DNA of 64,000 nucleotides, taken from positions 1-64,000 of the forward strand of contig JBKBLN010000005.1 of the NCBI GenBank assembly GCA_046296415.1, given 5' to 3'. The position numbers and the translations under genes were made by a program. A model generated the notes under the pieces. That model made no database searches and was not told the origin of the DNA. It saw only the letters and a list, made by a program, of their open reading frames with translations. Source of the DNA: CAYNRA01 sp046296415 (GTDB taxonomy: Bacteria; Bacteroidota; Bacteroidia; Cytophagales; Spirosomataceae). Positions 52,334-61,216 of this stretch are shown one piece after another (the stretch's first letter is position 1; every line of letters starts with the position of its first letter).

Positions 52334-53495
52334 AATATAGTGGATAACTACCAGGAAGCCTAAAAAAGGAGAGATTGGAACATGTCAAGGTGAAAAGTAG
52401 CAAGAAGAATAGCATCAATCGCATGTCTTGTTCTGACCAATACCTTCGAATTTCGATCAGGGAAAAAAGAATAAAAGGAAAAAAATAGGATAGGCCACGA
52501 CTTAGATCGTAAGCGCCCATGGCAAAGAGACTACTTAGAATAAATAAACTGACGAATCCGAAAGTCCTGAGATACTGCTTGTCCTGAAGGTTGAGAAGAA
52601 TAAACAGGCTAACGAAACCTAATGTGCCCTTGTATCCTCTCCAAAGAGAAAAGCCTAGGCATTTTACATTTTCATATAAGGTAGAAATGAATTCTTCGAT
52701 TAAAGAATGTAGCGGAAAAAAACTCGGTGGAAAAAAATTGATTTGAAGAAGAATTCGGGTGGTGGTATATCCCAAAATCGCAAGTAAAATGGCGAAAAAT
52801 GGGGCATTCACCATTTTTTTCCAAGTCCAATCATCTTTTGAAAATTGAAACATTCCCCACCAAGACAAAATACCAAAAAGGCTAACAAATGCCCTTTCAT
52901 CAATCCAAGAGGCTAAAAATGCGCAGGAAAAAAGCAAGGCGGGGTGATTGAATCGGAGGCAGAGGAGTAACAGAAAAAAAGCGATTGAATCGCCATACAG
53001 AAATATGTCCTGCCAAAAAGCACTGAGGTAGTAGGTTGAGGAGAGGGGAATGAGAAAAAGGAAAAGAGTAAATGGATTTTTAAAATAGAAGGACAACCAT
53101 TGATATAGAAATAGAACGAATAATGGCAAAAGAGCTAATTGAATAAAAAACACCTTCCAAAAAAAATACTGAATACCAATCAACCGGGAAAGCAAAGGCA
53201 AAAAAAGCCGATAAGTCATTTTAAATCGGTGATCCTCTTGAGGAATATTGAGTTCTAGCAAGTGTTTTGTTAGGTCTTCATGTTGGAGTTCGATAATTTG
53301 AATCGTATTGACGTGTGTGGAAGTAGGCCAGTTTTTAAATAGAATGTCAATATTTTTTAAACCTCCGGGAAAGAAAAAAATATTCAAAAGGAGGCCTAAA
53401 AAAATAGTTGAGAATATCAATTTACCTGCTTTATACTTGCCAGACCAGATCCATTTGATGAAAAAAAGCTCTAAGCTCTGGACAAATTGATTCAT
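52332..53495 (-). CDS. Polytopic membrane protein of unknown function
   Basis: 387-aa very hydrophobic protein with about nine to ten predicted membrane segments and a short basic end. The pattern of Phe/Leu-rich helices and an early periplasmic loop (about residues 50-100, with several His and acidic residues) resembles GT-C type glycosyltransferases or EpsG-like proteins. No diagnostic motif is clear. It follows fcl by 12 bp on the same strand, which suggests a role with surface sugars, a weak inference. Confidence 0.7.
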   Translation of the reverse strand: MNQFVQSLELFFIKWIWSGKYKAGKLIFSTIFLGLLLNIFFFPGGLKNIDILFKNWPTSTHVNTIQIIELQHEDLTKHLLELNIPQEDHRFKMTYRLFLPLLSRLIGIQYFFWKVFFIQLALLPLFVLFLYQWLSFYFKNPFTLFLFLIPLSSTYYLSAFWQDIFLYGDSIAFFLLLLCLRFNHPALLFSCAFLASWIDERAFVSLFGILSWWGMFQFSKDDWTWKKMVNAPFFAILLAILGYTTTRILLQINFFPPSFFPLHSLIEEFISTLYENVKCLGFSLWRGYKGTLGFVSLFILLNLQDKQYLRTFGFVSLFILSSLFAMGAYDLSRGLSYFFPFILFSLIEIRRYWSEQDMRLMLFFLLLFTLTCSNLSFFRLPGSYPLY

Positions 53496-53507
53496 ATGTG
53501 TCGTAGG

Positions 53508-54449
53508 CTATTGTTTTCGAATATTTTTATTTTGAATGTAGTCTTGGTAAACTCGAGTAATTCCATCCTCCAAGGTGATGCTGTGTTTCCAACCTAGGTT
53601 ATGTAATTTACTCACATCCATTAGTTTACGCGGGGTACCATCCGGTTTTGAAGTATTCCATCGGATCATACCTTGAAATCCAACCACCTTTTGAATGGTT
53701 TCGGCTAGCTCTTTAATGGTTACATCTTCACCGGTACCGATGTTGACTAAACCACCGTCTGAATACGTTTTCATAACATGGTAGCAGGCATCAGCGAGGT
53801 CATCCGCATGTAAAAATTCTCTTTTTGGAGATCCTGAGCCCCACACCTCAACCGTTTCTGCTTGATTTAATTTGGCTTCGTGAAACTTCCGAATAAGAGC
53901 GGGAAGAACATGGGAGTTTTGTAGATCATAATTATCATTCGGCCCATAGAGGTTGGTGGGCATAACTGAAATGAAATCACATCCATATTGATCCCGATAG
54001 GCTTCACACATTTTAATACCCGCAATTTTTGCGATGGCATATGGCTCATTCGTTGGCTCGAGTAGACCCGTTAGGAGATAGTCTTCTTTTAGGGGTTGTG
54101 GCGCAAGCTTGGGGTAGATGCAGGATGAACCTAGAAATAGCAATTTTTTTACACCATGTACATACGATTGGTGAATAATATTGTTTTGAATTTGTAAGTT
54201 TTCGTAGATAAAATCGGCACGAAAAGTGTTATTAGCATGAATTCCCCCCACTTTAGCGGCAGCAAGAAAAACATAATCTGGTTTTTCTGTGGCAAAAAAG
54301 TGGGAAACGGCCTGTTGGTTACGTAAGTCAAGCTCTTGAGAGCTTTTTAGAATAAAATTTGTGAAGCCGTCCGCCAAGAGTCGACGATGAATAGCGGATC
54401 CTACCATGCCTCGATGGCCTGCGATGTAGATTTTACCTGATTTTTCCAA
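53508..54449 (-). CDS. fcl: GDP-L-fucose synthase
   Basis: Epimerase-reductase converting GDP-4-keto-6-deoxy-D-mannose to GDP-L-fucose with NADPH. The 313-aa extended SDR has GHRGMVGSAIHRRL near residue 12 and FLGSSCIYPKLAPQP near 105. The catalytic YxxxK is in EPYAIAKIAGIKMCEAYRDQ near 136, and NLYGPNDNYD near 166. GDP-mannose dehydratase (gmd), its usual partner, is not in the window. Co-transcribed with the membrane gene downstream. Confidence 0.96.
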   Translation of the reverse strand: MEKSGKIYIAGHRGMVGSAIHRRLLADGFTNFILKSSQELDLRNQQAVSHFFATEKPDYVFLAAAKVGGIHANNTFRADFIYENLQIQNNIIHQSYVHGVKKLLFLGSSCIYPKLAPQPLKEDYLLTGLLEPTNEPYAIAKIAGIKMCEAYRDQYGCDFISVMPTNLYGPNDNYDLQNSHVLPALIRKFHEAKLNQAETVEVWGSGSPKREFLHADDLADACYHVMKTYSDGGLVNIGTGEDVTIKELAETIQKVVGFQGMIRWNTSKPDGTPRKLMDVSKLHNLGWKHSITLEDGITRVYQDYIQNKNIRKQ

Positions 54450-54508
54450 TTTTTTAGTAATTTGGATCGTTTGAATTCATATACTGCGCTAAAATACAAT
54501 AGGATATC

Positions 54509-55468
54509 TTGAAAATAAAGCAAATTATAGGACTACTGCTTTTAAACTTAGCAAGTGGTTTTCTAGGACAGGCACAATCATCGATTCCTAAGCCAAAGAC
54601 ACGGGAGGAAATTCGGGCAGAGAGACGACAAGGTACGCTAGAGGAGCGAATCGAGCGAGTGCTTCCTGTGGATGTAACTTTGCCAAAAGCGTCGGTCAAG
54701 TTGCCAGGTGCAGCTCCTATTTCAGGAGTTGAAGATGCTAAAAAGTATATTTCGGAGACCATTCCGGGATTAAAAAAGCAGGGGAAGGCCAAAATAAAAA
54801 AAGGAAAGGAAGCCATACTTTCTGCCAAAGATGTATTTGATGGCAAAAAGTATGGTGATTATTCTGTACAAAAGAATGTATACAAGCGAGGAACGGGAGC
54901 CAGAATGGTGTATATGGAATACTATACATTGAAAGGGACCTCCAGGCCTCTTCCTTTTGTACGAGAAATTTTCTGGGTAGATACTCGTACAGGAAAAGTC
55001 GTGCAAGCATTAGGTCGAGATCGTGAACGCTATGCTCTATTGCATGGCCCCTACAAGGAATATGTCGGCGAAGTTTTGGTCAAGGAGGGATTCTATTATT
55101 TGGGAGCTCGGGATGGACGATGGCTCGAGCACGACACAAAAAATATATTGTTGGATAAAACGTATTGGGAGCGAGGTTTTTTGGCTGAGTCCAAAAAGAC
55201 CTATTTTGACAGCACACATTTGCGACTTAGGGAAGTCATCCCGGTACACTACGGGCAAGAAACGGGAATGTATTACGCATTCCACGAATCAGGTACCGTG
55301 GCGTTGGAGGGAATGATGGAGGATGGGGTCCGGATCGGAAAGTGGGTGGAGTATTTTCCTACGGGTAACCGTAGAAAAAAAGAATGGCAATATGAACCAG
55401 ACCAAACGGAACCGACCTTGTTGAGGGAATATAATGACCGAGGGCAGCTGATATATGAGAAGAAATAA
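54509..55468 (+). CDS. Secreted MORN/YwqK-like repeat protein
   Basis: 319-aa protein with signal peptide (about residues 1-23, cut after GQAQ). A basic Lys-rich segment (about 85-105) follows, then C-terminal repeats of the YwqK/MORN type (GTVALEGMMEDGVRIGKWVEY near 270). Databases sometimes label such repeats toxin-antitoxin YwqK antitoxin; nothing here supports a toxin partner. The start is TTG at 54509, chosen because it gives a complete signal peptide. Divergent from fcl by 59 bp. Confidence 0.75.
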   Translation: MKIKQIIGLLLLNLASGFLGQAQSSIPKPKTREEIRAERRQGTLEERIERVLPVDVTLPKASVKLPGAAPISGVEDAKKYISETIPGLKKQGKAKIKKGKEAILSAKDVFDGKKYGDYSVQKNVYKRGTGARMVYMEYYTLKGTSRPLPFVREIFWVDTRTGKVVQALGRDRERYALLHGPYKEYVGEVLVKEGFYYLGARDGRWLEHDTKNILLDKTYWERGFLAESKKTYFDSTHLRLREVIPVHYGQETGMYYAFHESGTVALEGMMEDGVRIGKWVEYFPTGNRRKKEWQYEPDQTEPTLLREYNDRGQLIYEKK

Positions 55469-55639
55469 GGTAAATACTTGGAAATGAGAAGTCTATATGG
55501 AACCAGGTGAAAATCCCGGATTGGAGGGGAAAATTCGGTCTAGAATACCCTAAAATGTAGATTCTTCCCTTAATTTTCCAATAAAAAGATTCAATTAAAG
55601 TAAATCTTCTAAAAAAAGTCCAAAATTTTGTCTTGTAGA

Positions 55640-55670
55640 TTTGGTTTCTCGTGAATGTGTTTTAATTTTG
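55640..55670 (+). promoter_or_regulatory. Promoter of atpDC
   Basis: TTTG (55640-55643), 19 bases, then TAATTTTG (55663-55670): an exact Bacteroidota consensus promoter. Transcription should start near 55676, about 38 bp before the atpD start codon. Confidence 0.88.
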
Positions 55671-55713
55671 CAACCCAAAAACTACGCGTATTTTCTAATT
55701 CACTTCATATCTA

Positions 55714-57219
55714 ATGGCAAATATTGGTAAAATCTCGCAGATCATCGGACCCGTAGTGGACGTTAGCTTCGAGGGAGAGTCTGCTTCTCTACCGGAAATT
55801 TTAGATGCCTTATCGGTGACTAAATTAAACGGTCAAAAGGTAATTCTGGAATGTCAACAACACTTGGGTGAGGACCGCGTGCGTACCATTGCGATGGATA
55901 GTACGGACGGTTTACAGCGAGGAATGGAAGCGGTTCATTTGGGCGCTCCCATCTCCATGCCAACAGGTGAAGCGATTAAGGGACGTCTATTCAATGTAGT
56001 TGGAGAGGCTATTGACGGACTTGGAAACGTAGACACTCCAGGCATGTCAATCCACCGTTCAGCACCTAAATTTGAAGACCTTGCTACTTCGACAGAAGTC
56101 CTTTTCACAGGGATCAAAGTAATCGATCTTTTAGCTCCTTATGTAAAAGGGGGTAAAATTGGTTTATTTGGTGGTGCAGGTGTAGGTAAGACCGTATTGA
56201 TTCAAGAGTTGATCAACAACATCGCCAAGGCATACTCAGGCTTGTCTGTATTTGCGGGTGTTGGTGAGCGGACGCGGGAAGGAAACGACCTATTGCGTGA
56301 GATGATTGAATCAGGTATCGTGAAATACGGTGAAGAATTTAAGCACTCGATGGAAGAAGGCGGTTGGGATCTATCAAAAGTAGATCGTGAGGCCTTGAAA
56401 GAATCACAAGCAACCTTCATTTTCGGCCAAATGAATGAGCCTCCTGGGGCTCGTGCACGGGTAGCACTTTCGGGCTTAACTGTTGCAGAACACTTCCGTG
56501 ATGGAGATGGCGAAGGTAAAGGTCGTGATATCTTATTCTTTATTGATAACATCTTCCGTTTTACACAAGCAGGTTCAGAGGTATCGGCCTTGTTAGGACG
56601 GATGCCATCGGCTGTAGGTTATCAGCCTACATTGGCTACAGAAATGGGTCTTATGCAAGAGCGGATTGCCTCCACAAAACGTGGGTCAATTACCTCAGTA
56701 CAAGCGGTTTATGTACCTGCGGATGACTTGACTGACCCGGCTCCTGCCACGACGTTTGCTCACTTGGATGCCACAACCGTACTTAGCCGGAAAATTGCGG
56801 AGTTGGGTATTTATCCTGCGGTTGACCCGTTGGATTCATCGTCTCGTATTTTGACAGAGGAGGTCCTTGGAAAAGCTCACTATGCTTGTGCACAGCGAGT
56901 TAAAAATATCTTACAGCGTTACAAAGAACTTCAGGATATCATCGCCATCTTGGGTATGGAAGAGCTTTCTGAAGAGGATAAATTGGTCGTTTCACGCGCT
57001 CGTCGTGTGCAGCGTTTCCTTTCACAACCGTTCTTCGTAGCCGAGCAGTTTACAGGCCTCAAAGGAGTTTTGGTTGATATCAACGATACAATCAAAGGCT
57101 TCAACGCCATCATGGACGGTGAATATGACCACCTACCAGAAGCCGCCTTTAACTTGGTTGGAACAATCGAAGATGCCGCCCAAAAAGGAGAGCGTTTGAT
57201 CGCTGAAGCTAGTAAATAA
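55714..57219 (+). CDS. atpD: F-type ATP synthase subunit beta
   Basis: Catalytic subunit of F1, binding ADP and phosphate. 501 aa. Walker A GGAGVGKTVLIQELI near residue 152, GVGERTREGNDL near 183, ILFFIDNIFRFTQAGSE near 270 and TSVQAVYVPADDLTDPAP near 330. About 30 residues longer than E. coli AtpD, with an insertion near 200-235 (EEFKHSMEEGGWDLSKVD) found in Bacteroidota. It has its own consensus promoter and forms an operon with atpC only. Confidence 0.98.
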   Translation: MANIGKISQIIGPVVDVSFEGESASLPEILDALSVTKLNGQKVILECQQHLGEDRVRTIAMDSTDGLQRGMEAVHLGAPISMPTGEAIKGRLFNVVGEAIDGLGNVDTPGMSIHRSAPKFEDLATSTEVLFTGIKVIDLLAPYVKGGKIGLFGGAGVGKTVLIQELINNIAKAYSGLSVFAGVGERTREGNDLLREMIESGIVKYGEEFKHSMEEGGWDLSKVDREALKESQATFIFGQMNEPPGARARVALSGLTVAEHFRDGDGEGKGRDILFFIDNIFRFTQAGSEVSALLGRMPSAVGYQPTLATEMGLMQERIASTKRGSITSVQAVYVPADDLTDPAPATTFAHLDATTVLSRKIAELGIYPAVDPLDSSSRILTEEVLGKAHYACAQRVKNILQRYKELQDIIAILGMEELSEEDKLVVSRARRVQRFLSQPFFVAEQFTGLKGVLVDINDTIKGFNAIMDGEYDHLPEAAFNLVGTIEDAAQKGERLIAEASK

Positions 57220-57224
57220 TTTAT

Positions 57225-57250
57225 GTTAGGACCTTTCAGGAGGTCCTAAC
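57225..57250 (+). other. Intercistronic hairpin between atpD and atpC
   Basis: A 10-bp perfect stem (GTTAGGACCT with AGGTCCTAAC) and 6-nt loop, without a T-tract. It cannot be a classic terminator. It may slow 3' decay of atpD RNA or tune the beta to epsilon ratio. Confidence 0.7.
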
Positions 57251-57272
57251 CCATCGTTGATTTCCCATTTTC

Positions 57273-57521
57273 ATGTACCTAGAAATCATAACACCCGACA
57301 AAAAGGTATTTAGCGGAGATGTAGACTCTGTGACATTACCTGGTATGCAAGGTCAGTTTCAATTATTGAAAGATCACGCACCTTTGGTAAGTACCTTGGC
57401 AAAAGGTCCTTTGCACTACGAGATGGGAGGAAAAAAGGAATCTATTCTCGTTGATGGGGGCGTTTTGGAGGTAGCTAAAAACAAAGTATTGGTACTTGCC
57501 GAAGCGGTAGTAAAAGAGTAA
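57273..57521 (+). CDS. atpC: F-type ATP synthase subunit epsilon (short form)
   Basis: 82-aa epsilon subunit containing only the N-terminal beta-sandwich (LEIITPDKKVFSGDVDSVTL at the start, GQFQLLKDHAPLVS near residue 28). The C-terminal inhibitory helices found in longer (about 135 aa) forms are absent, which is usual in Bacteroidota. It lies 53 bp after atpD and ends at a strong terminator. Confidence 0.93.
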   Translation: MYLEIITPDKKVFSGDVDSVTLPGMQGQFQLLKDHAPLVSTLAKGPLHYEMGGKKESILVDGGVLEVAKNKVLVLAEAVVKE

Positions 57522-57550
57522 GCTACTCGATAGCATAAGTAATAATAAAT

Positions 57551-57577
57551 AAAAAGAGGGCCTCAAGCCCTCTTTTT
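57551..57577. terminator. Bidirectional intrinsic terminator (atpC / acetyltransferase)
   Basis: AAAAAGAGGGC-CTCAA-GCCCTCTTTTT hairpin between convergent genes. Confidence 0.93.
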
Positions 57578-58217
57578 ATTTGTTTTTAACACTCGTTGCG
57601 GGATTACCAAAAACTGTTTCCTTAGAACTTACGTCAGAAATAACAACGGAACCTGCGCCTACTCGGGCGTTTTTTCCGATGGTGATACCACTGACAATGA
57701 CAGCCCCAGGCCCAATAAAGGCGCCTTCCTCCAGGGTTACCCCCGAATTTATACAAGCTCCAGCTCCTATGTGGACATAGTCTTGAATCGTCACATCAGG
57801 CTCAATGATGGCGCCAGATAAAAGAATGGTGTGATGACCGATGGTAACTTTTGGGTTTACTATAACTCCCGAAGCGATAAGGTTGCCATGGCCTATGGAG
57901 GCATCATTGGACACGACGGCTCTTGGGTGAATGGCATTGACAGGCATTACTTTTCGTCTTTCCAACAGCATTTTTACCAGTGATTTACGATCGCTTACGT
58001 GATCAACGGCAACAAATGCTTCTGTTTTTTGGCCAATTAGCTTAAGAAACCCATCGTCGTCAGTTTCGCCCAATACCATTATATCCATGATCTCTTGGCC
58101 AATTTTGGATTTATCGTCATCTAGAAATCCATAAATTAAAACTTGATTGGCATTAAAAATATCGGCTACGGTTTTACCAAGTGTACCAGCGCCGAGTATC
58201 AGAACAGGATTATCCAT
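57576..58217 (-). CDS. NeuD/PglD-family sugar O-acyltransferase
   Basis: 213-aa protein with an N-terminal Rossmann-like substrate domain (VLILGAGTLGKTVADIF) and a C-terminal left-handed beta-helix of hexapeptide repeats (about residues 95-205, with IGHGNLIASGVIVNPKVTIG). The family uses acetyl-CoA to acetylate sugars of surface polysaccharides; the substrate is unknown. The start MDNPVLIL (58217) is preferred to an 8-residue longer reading. It is isolated from other polysaccharide genes here. Confidence 0.88.
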   Translation of the reverse strand: MDNPVLILGAGTLGKTVADIFNANQVLIYGFLDDDKSKIGQEIMDIMVLGETDDDGFLKLIGQKTEAFVAVDHVSDRKSLVKMLLERRKVMPVNAIHPRAVVSNDASIGHGNLIASGVIVNPKVTIGHHTILLSGAIIEPDVTIQDYVHIGAGACINSGVTLEEGAFIGPGAVIVSGITIGKNARVGAGSVVISDVSSKETVFGNPATSVKNK

Positions 58218-58252
58218 GATTACAAACAAAATTTTGGGCAAAGATACCCAAT

Positions 58253-59146
58253 TTATTCTGGCTTGTTTCGAAGTTTGTTCCGGTAGCTTTGGTATTTCTC
58301 TTGATACACTTCTTGAGAAATAGTCAAAAGGATGGTCAGGGCAAAAGGAAGCTGATTGGATCTGTTTCCACCGTAGATCGTTGAATCCAGCTCCGACAAC
58401 GCATCCAACAAACGATCATTCGGTAAAATTTGGTAAATCTCGCGGGTGGTATAGGTAGACACGGGGACTTTGAGTAGCCACTCTAAATGATTTTTCCAGA
58501 TGATGAGTACAGAACTTACTTGTTGGATATCGTCATGGTTTTTGGCTAGTTTTCGAAATTGGGCAACAAATTCTTTATGTTTTCGGCTGAATAGAAATAA
58601 GTGGTAAAGACTTCGAATTTGCTGGCCGAAAAGGCCAAAAAGTATCGAAAAAACAACGGCCAATATTCCAAGAATTCGAAACAAGGCAGGGTAGTCGAAA
58701 CCCAATCGAATTTGCACTTGTCTACTTTCTGCTTTGAAGGGGATCCGAAAGGGTTTTCCGTTGGGGAGAAGTTGTTTTAGGATAATGGAATCACGCTTTG
58801 GATATACCGCGGTACAATCCAAACCAGGAGGGCGTATAAACAAAGGTAATTGAAGGTATTGAACAGGATTTACATCCAATGAAATGAAAGTATAAACGAC
58901 ACTGTCTAAACTACCCATTTTATTGGTTTGGGTATCAAAAATTTCTCTTTTTACGATTTTAAAAGGTTGAAAATCAAAGGTTTCATCAGGAAAGAATACA
59001 TCCGTTTGTACAGGGTGACGGAAACTCAGCGAATATTGTATGGGTTGACCTATCCGGAGGGTATCTTGTAAGAACAAGCCTACAGGCTTTTGAGCGGAAA
59101 CAGAAAAAGAAAGGAAAAGTCCAATTAGGTAGAGTGATCGCATCAA
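58253..59146 (-). CDS. Membrane protein linked to the DUF58 protein (Bat-type operon)
   Basis: 297-aa protein with signal peptide (about 1-18), an extracytoplasmic beta-rich region to about 150, one membrane helix (about 155-175) and a cytoplasmic helical tail. This layout resembles the BatD/DUF4381-type partners found beside DUF58 genes. The family assignment is tentative. Its start overlaps the upstream DUF58 gene by 4 bp, so the two are coupled. A MoxR ATPase, usual in these operons, is not seen. Confidence 0.62.
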   Translation of the reverse strand: MMRSLYLIGLFLSFSVSAQKPVGLFLQDTLRIGQPIQYSLSFRHPVQTDVFFPDETFDFQPFKIVKREIFDTQTNKMGSLDSVVYTFISLDVNPVQYLQLPLFIRPPGLDCTAVYPKRDSIILKQLLPNGKPFRIPFKAESRQVQIRLGFDYPALFRILGILAVVFSILFGLFGQQIRSLYHLFLFSRKHKEFVAQFRKLAKNHDDIQQVSSVLIIWKNHLEWLLKVPVSTYTTREIYQILPNDRLLDALSELDSTIYGGNRSNQLPFALTILLTISQEVYQEKYQSYRNKLRNKPE

Positions 59147-60003
59147 TTTCGAATTCTAAAAAGTTGAATTAATTGAGGAACATAATCTTCTTGCGAATCA
59201 ATGGAGATATAATTTGCATTGTTTTGTTTGCAAATTTTTTCGAGTTGTTCTTGATTGTGTTGAATAGCATCTCGAATATCCCTTTTAACAAAAATGGAAG
59301 AGGTATTAACCCAAACAATTTGTCCGGACTCCCGGTCCATGACGGGGATGGTGCCTAAACTAGGAAGTCGAACCTCCCGTTGATCATACAGGTGTACTAC
59401 CACGAGATCATGTTTTTGAGCAAGGGCTTTTAAATTGTATTCGTATTCGGTATCTAAAAAGTCGGAAATTAGTATAACGACGCTTTTTCTTTTCAAAACA
59501 TTTAACGCAAAACGGAGGGCGGCATTTAGATCTGTTTTAGGACTTATTGGTTTGTGTTTAAAGAGTTTGAGGATGAATTCATATCCGTGTTTCATCCCGT
59601 GTGAGGGTTTAAGGTATAGCTCTTTTTGGTCGGAGAAGCAATATAATCCGACGTGACTGGCTTCTTTAATGGCAGAGAGAGCCAAAACACCGGCTATTTC
59701 TTTGGCTGTGTCTACCTTTCGTTTTTGGCCATTTCCTACTTCTTGGGAGGCACTTACATCGATGAGAAAGAAAACATTTTGCTCTTTTTCTTCCCGGTAA
59801 ATTTTGACGTAAGCGCCTTCTCCTTTGGCGGTGGTGTTCCAGTCGATGGTTCGGATATCATCACCGTACTGGTAGGTTCGTAAGTCGCTGAACTCAAGGC
59901 CAGAACCTTTAAATACGGAACGGAAATTTCCCCGCATTTGGGAGTTAACGGCTTTGCGAATGCGAATTTCATATTTATTGAGTCGGGCGATTAGACTTTG
60001 CAT
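59143..60003 (-). CDS. DUF58 domain protein (MoxR/Bat-associated)
   Basis: 286-aa cytoplasmic protein. The DUF58 signature FKGSGLEFSDLRTYQYGDDI and IRTIDWNTTAKGEGAYVK lie near residue 32-68. A VWA-like core with FFLIDVSASQEVG near 80 and VVILISDFLD near 173 follows. DUF58 proteins act with MoxR AAA ATPases in stress resistance or cofactor insertion in many bacteria, and with Bat genes in Bacteroidota. The MoxR gene must be elsewhere. The gene overlaps its downstream partner by 4 bp. Confidence 0.9.
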   Translation of the reverse strand: MQSLIARLNKYEIRIRKAVNSQMRGNFRSVFKGSGLEFSDLRTYQYGDDIRTIDWNTTAKGEGAYVKIYREEKEQNVFFLIDVSASQEVGNGQKRKVDTAKEIAGVLALSAIKEASHVGLYCFSDQKELYLKPSHGMKHGYEFILKLFKHKPISPKTDLNAALRFALNVLKRKSVVILISDFLDTEYEYNLKALAQKHDLVVVHLYDQREVRLPSLGTIPVMDRESGQIVWVNTSSIFVKRDIRDAIQHNQEQLEKICKQNNANYISIDSQEDYVPQLIQLFRIRN

Positions 60004-60036
60004 GCATTATTCACCAATTGATCTCCTGAGAATACG

Positions 60037-60044
60037 TACCTTTG
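60037..60044 (+). promoter_or_regulatory. Candidate -7 element of the DUF4296 gene
   Basis: TACCTTTG fits TAnnTTTG, 30 bp before the start codon. The -33 element is not clear. Confidence 0.42.
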
Positions 60045-60073
60045 TACTGCTTTGTTTGCAAAATACTAGGAAT

Positions 60074-60457
60074 ATGCTAGAAACACGTTATTTCTTCGCC
60101 CGATTTGGGGGATTTTTCATGGGAGCCTGTTTGCTGACAAGTTGTTTAGGTGAGCCAGAACCACCACAAGGTGTTTTGAGCCCAGAGGAAATGAAACCCT
60201 TATTGAAAGAGTTTCACCTGCTGGAGGCACAAGTGGCGCGAATGAGTTTTCAAAATCAAGATTCTGCGAAGGTTGCCTTTCAGTATTTGGAAAAAAAAAT
60301 CTTTAAGAAATACGGAATTGACAGCGTTACCTATGCGAAATCTTACCAATTTTATGGTGAGAATCCCGCTGTTTTTTTGAGAATTTATGAAGATGTCTCG
60401 AAAGATCTAGAAGCTACAAAAGATAGTGTGTATCGATTAAAAACGAAAAAGCCATGA
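60074..60457 (+). CDS. DUF4296 lipoprotein
   Basis: 127-aa lipoprotein with lipobox at Cys24 (LLTSC). The DUF4296 pattern is seen: VLSPEEMKPLLKEFHLLEAQV then FKKYGIDSVTYAKSYQFY. The start at 60074 gives a proper signal peptide; a reading to 59954 overlaps the DUF58 gene and is rejected. Unknown function. It overlaps the glycosyltransferase start by 4 bp (ATGA). Confidence 0.85.
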   Translation: MLETRYFFARFGGFFMGACLLTSCLGEPEPPQGVLSPEEMKPLLKEFHLLEAQVARMSFQNQDSAKVAFQYLEKKIFKKYGIDSVTYAKSYQFYGENPAVFLRIYEDVSKDLEATKDSVYRLKTKKP

Positions 60458-61182
60458 GTCAAAACCTCGTTATTATTCCAACATACAATGAAATTGAGAA
60501 TATTGAAGCCATCATTCGCCGCGTATTTTCACTGGAAGTTCCTTTCGATGTATTGATTGTGGACGATGGCTCTCCGGATGGTACAGGAAAGCGGGTAAAA
60601 GAATTGATACTTGAGTTTCCTAATCGATTGTTTCTGGAGGAAAGAAAAGGAAAACTTGGATTAGGCACGGCGTATATTCATGGATTTCAGTGGGCATTGG
60701 CCAGGTCATATGCCTACATTTACGAAATGGACGCTGATTTTTCCCATAATCCGGATGATCTCGTTCGGTTGTATCAATCATGTGCACAGGGCGGGCATGA
60801 TGTGGCGATTGGTTCCCGTTACATTCGGGGGGTAAACGTAGTGAATTGGCCGATTGGTCGAGTCTTGATGTCGTATTTTGCGGGAGTATATGTTCGATTT
60901 ATAACAGGAATGCCCATCATGGATCCCACCGGAGGATTTATTTGTTATTCAAAAAAAGTATTGGAGAGGATTCCTTTGAATCAAATCACTTTTGTGGGGT
61001 ACGCCTTTCAAATCGAAATGAAGTTCAACGCCTATTTGTACGGTTTTTCGTACGAGGAGGTACCGATTATCTTCACAGATCGGACCAAAGGGGAGTCAAA
61101 GATGTCTACAAAAATATTCCGAGAAGCTGTATTTGGGGTAATTTTAATGAAAATTTGGAGTTGGTTTAAATCTTTTAAATAA
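60454..61182 (+). CDS. Polyprenol-phosphate mannosyltransferase-like glycosyltransferase (GT2)
   Basis: 242-aa GT2 glycosyltransferase close to dolichol-phosphate mannose synthase. It has IIPTYNEIENIEAIIRRV at the N terminus, VDDGSPDGTGKRV near residue 35 (nucleotide binding), EMDADFSHNPDD near 91 (catalytic DxD-like) and DPTGGFICYSKK near 156. It would load a sugar, probably mannose, onto undecaprenyl phosphate at the inner membrane. No trailing membrane helices are present. Coupled to the DUF4296 gene. Confidence 0.9.
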   Translation: MSQNLVIIPTYNEIENIEAIIRRVFSLEVPFDVLIVDDGSPDGTGKRVKELILEFPNRLFLEERKGKLGLGTAYIHGFQWALARSYAYIYEMDADFSHNPDDLVRLYQSCAQGGHDVAIGSRYIRGVNVVNWPIGRVLMSYFAGVYVRFITGMPIMDPTGGFICYSKKVLERIPLNQITFVGYAFQIEMKFNAYLYGFSYEEVPIIFTDRTKGESKMSTKIFREAVFGVILMKIWSWFKSFK

Positions 61183-61189
61183 GGCAGAG

Positions 61190-61197
61190 TACCTTTG
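61190..61197 (+). promoter_or_regulatory. Candidate -7 element of gcvT
   Basis: TACCTTTG fits TAnnTTTG, 20 bp before the gcvT start. The -33 element is not evident at the usual distance. Confidence 0.45.
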
Positions 61198-61216
61198 TTC
61201 TGTAAAAAAAATCAAC

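Noticed and set aside
54509..55468. Antitoxin label for the YwqK/MORN-like protein
   Set aside because: It has a signal peptide and no partner toxin gene; the repeat-based database name is misleading.
55500..55560. Stretch resembling the core of a cobalamin riboswitch (GGTGAAAATCCCGG)
   Set aside because: Only a short block matches; the invariant GCNACTGT part and flanking stems are missing, and the downstream genes are atpDC, which already have a perfect promoter after this stretch.
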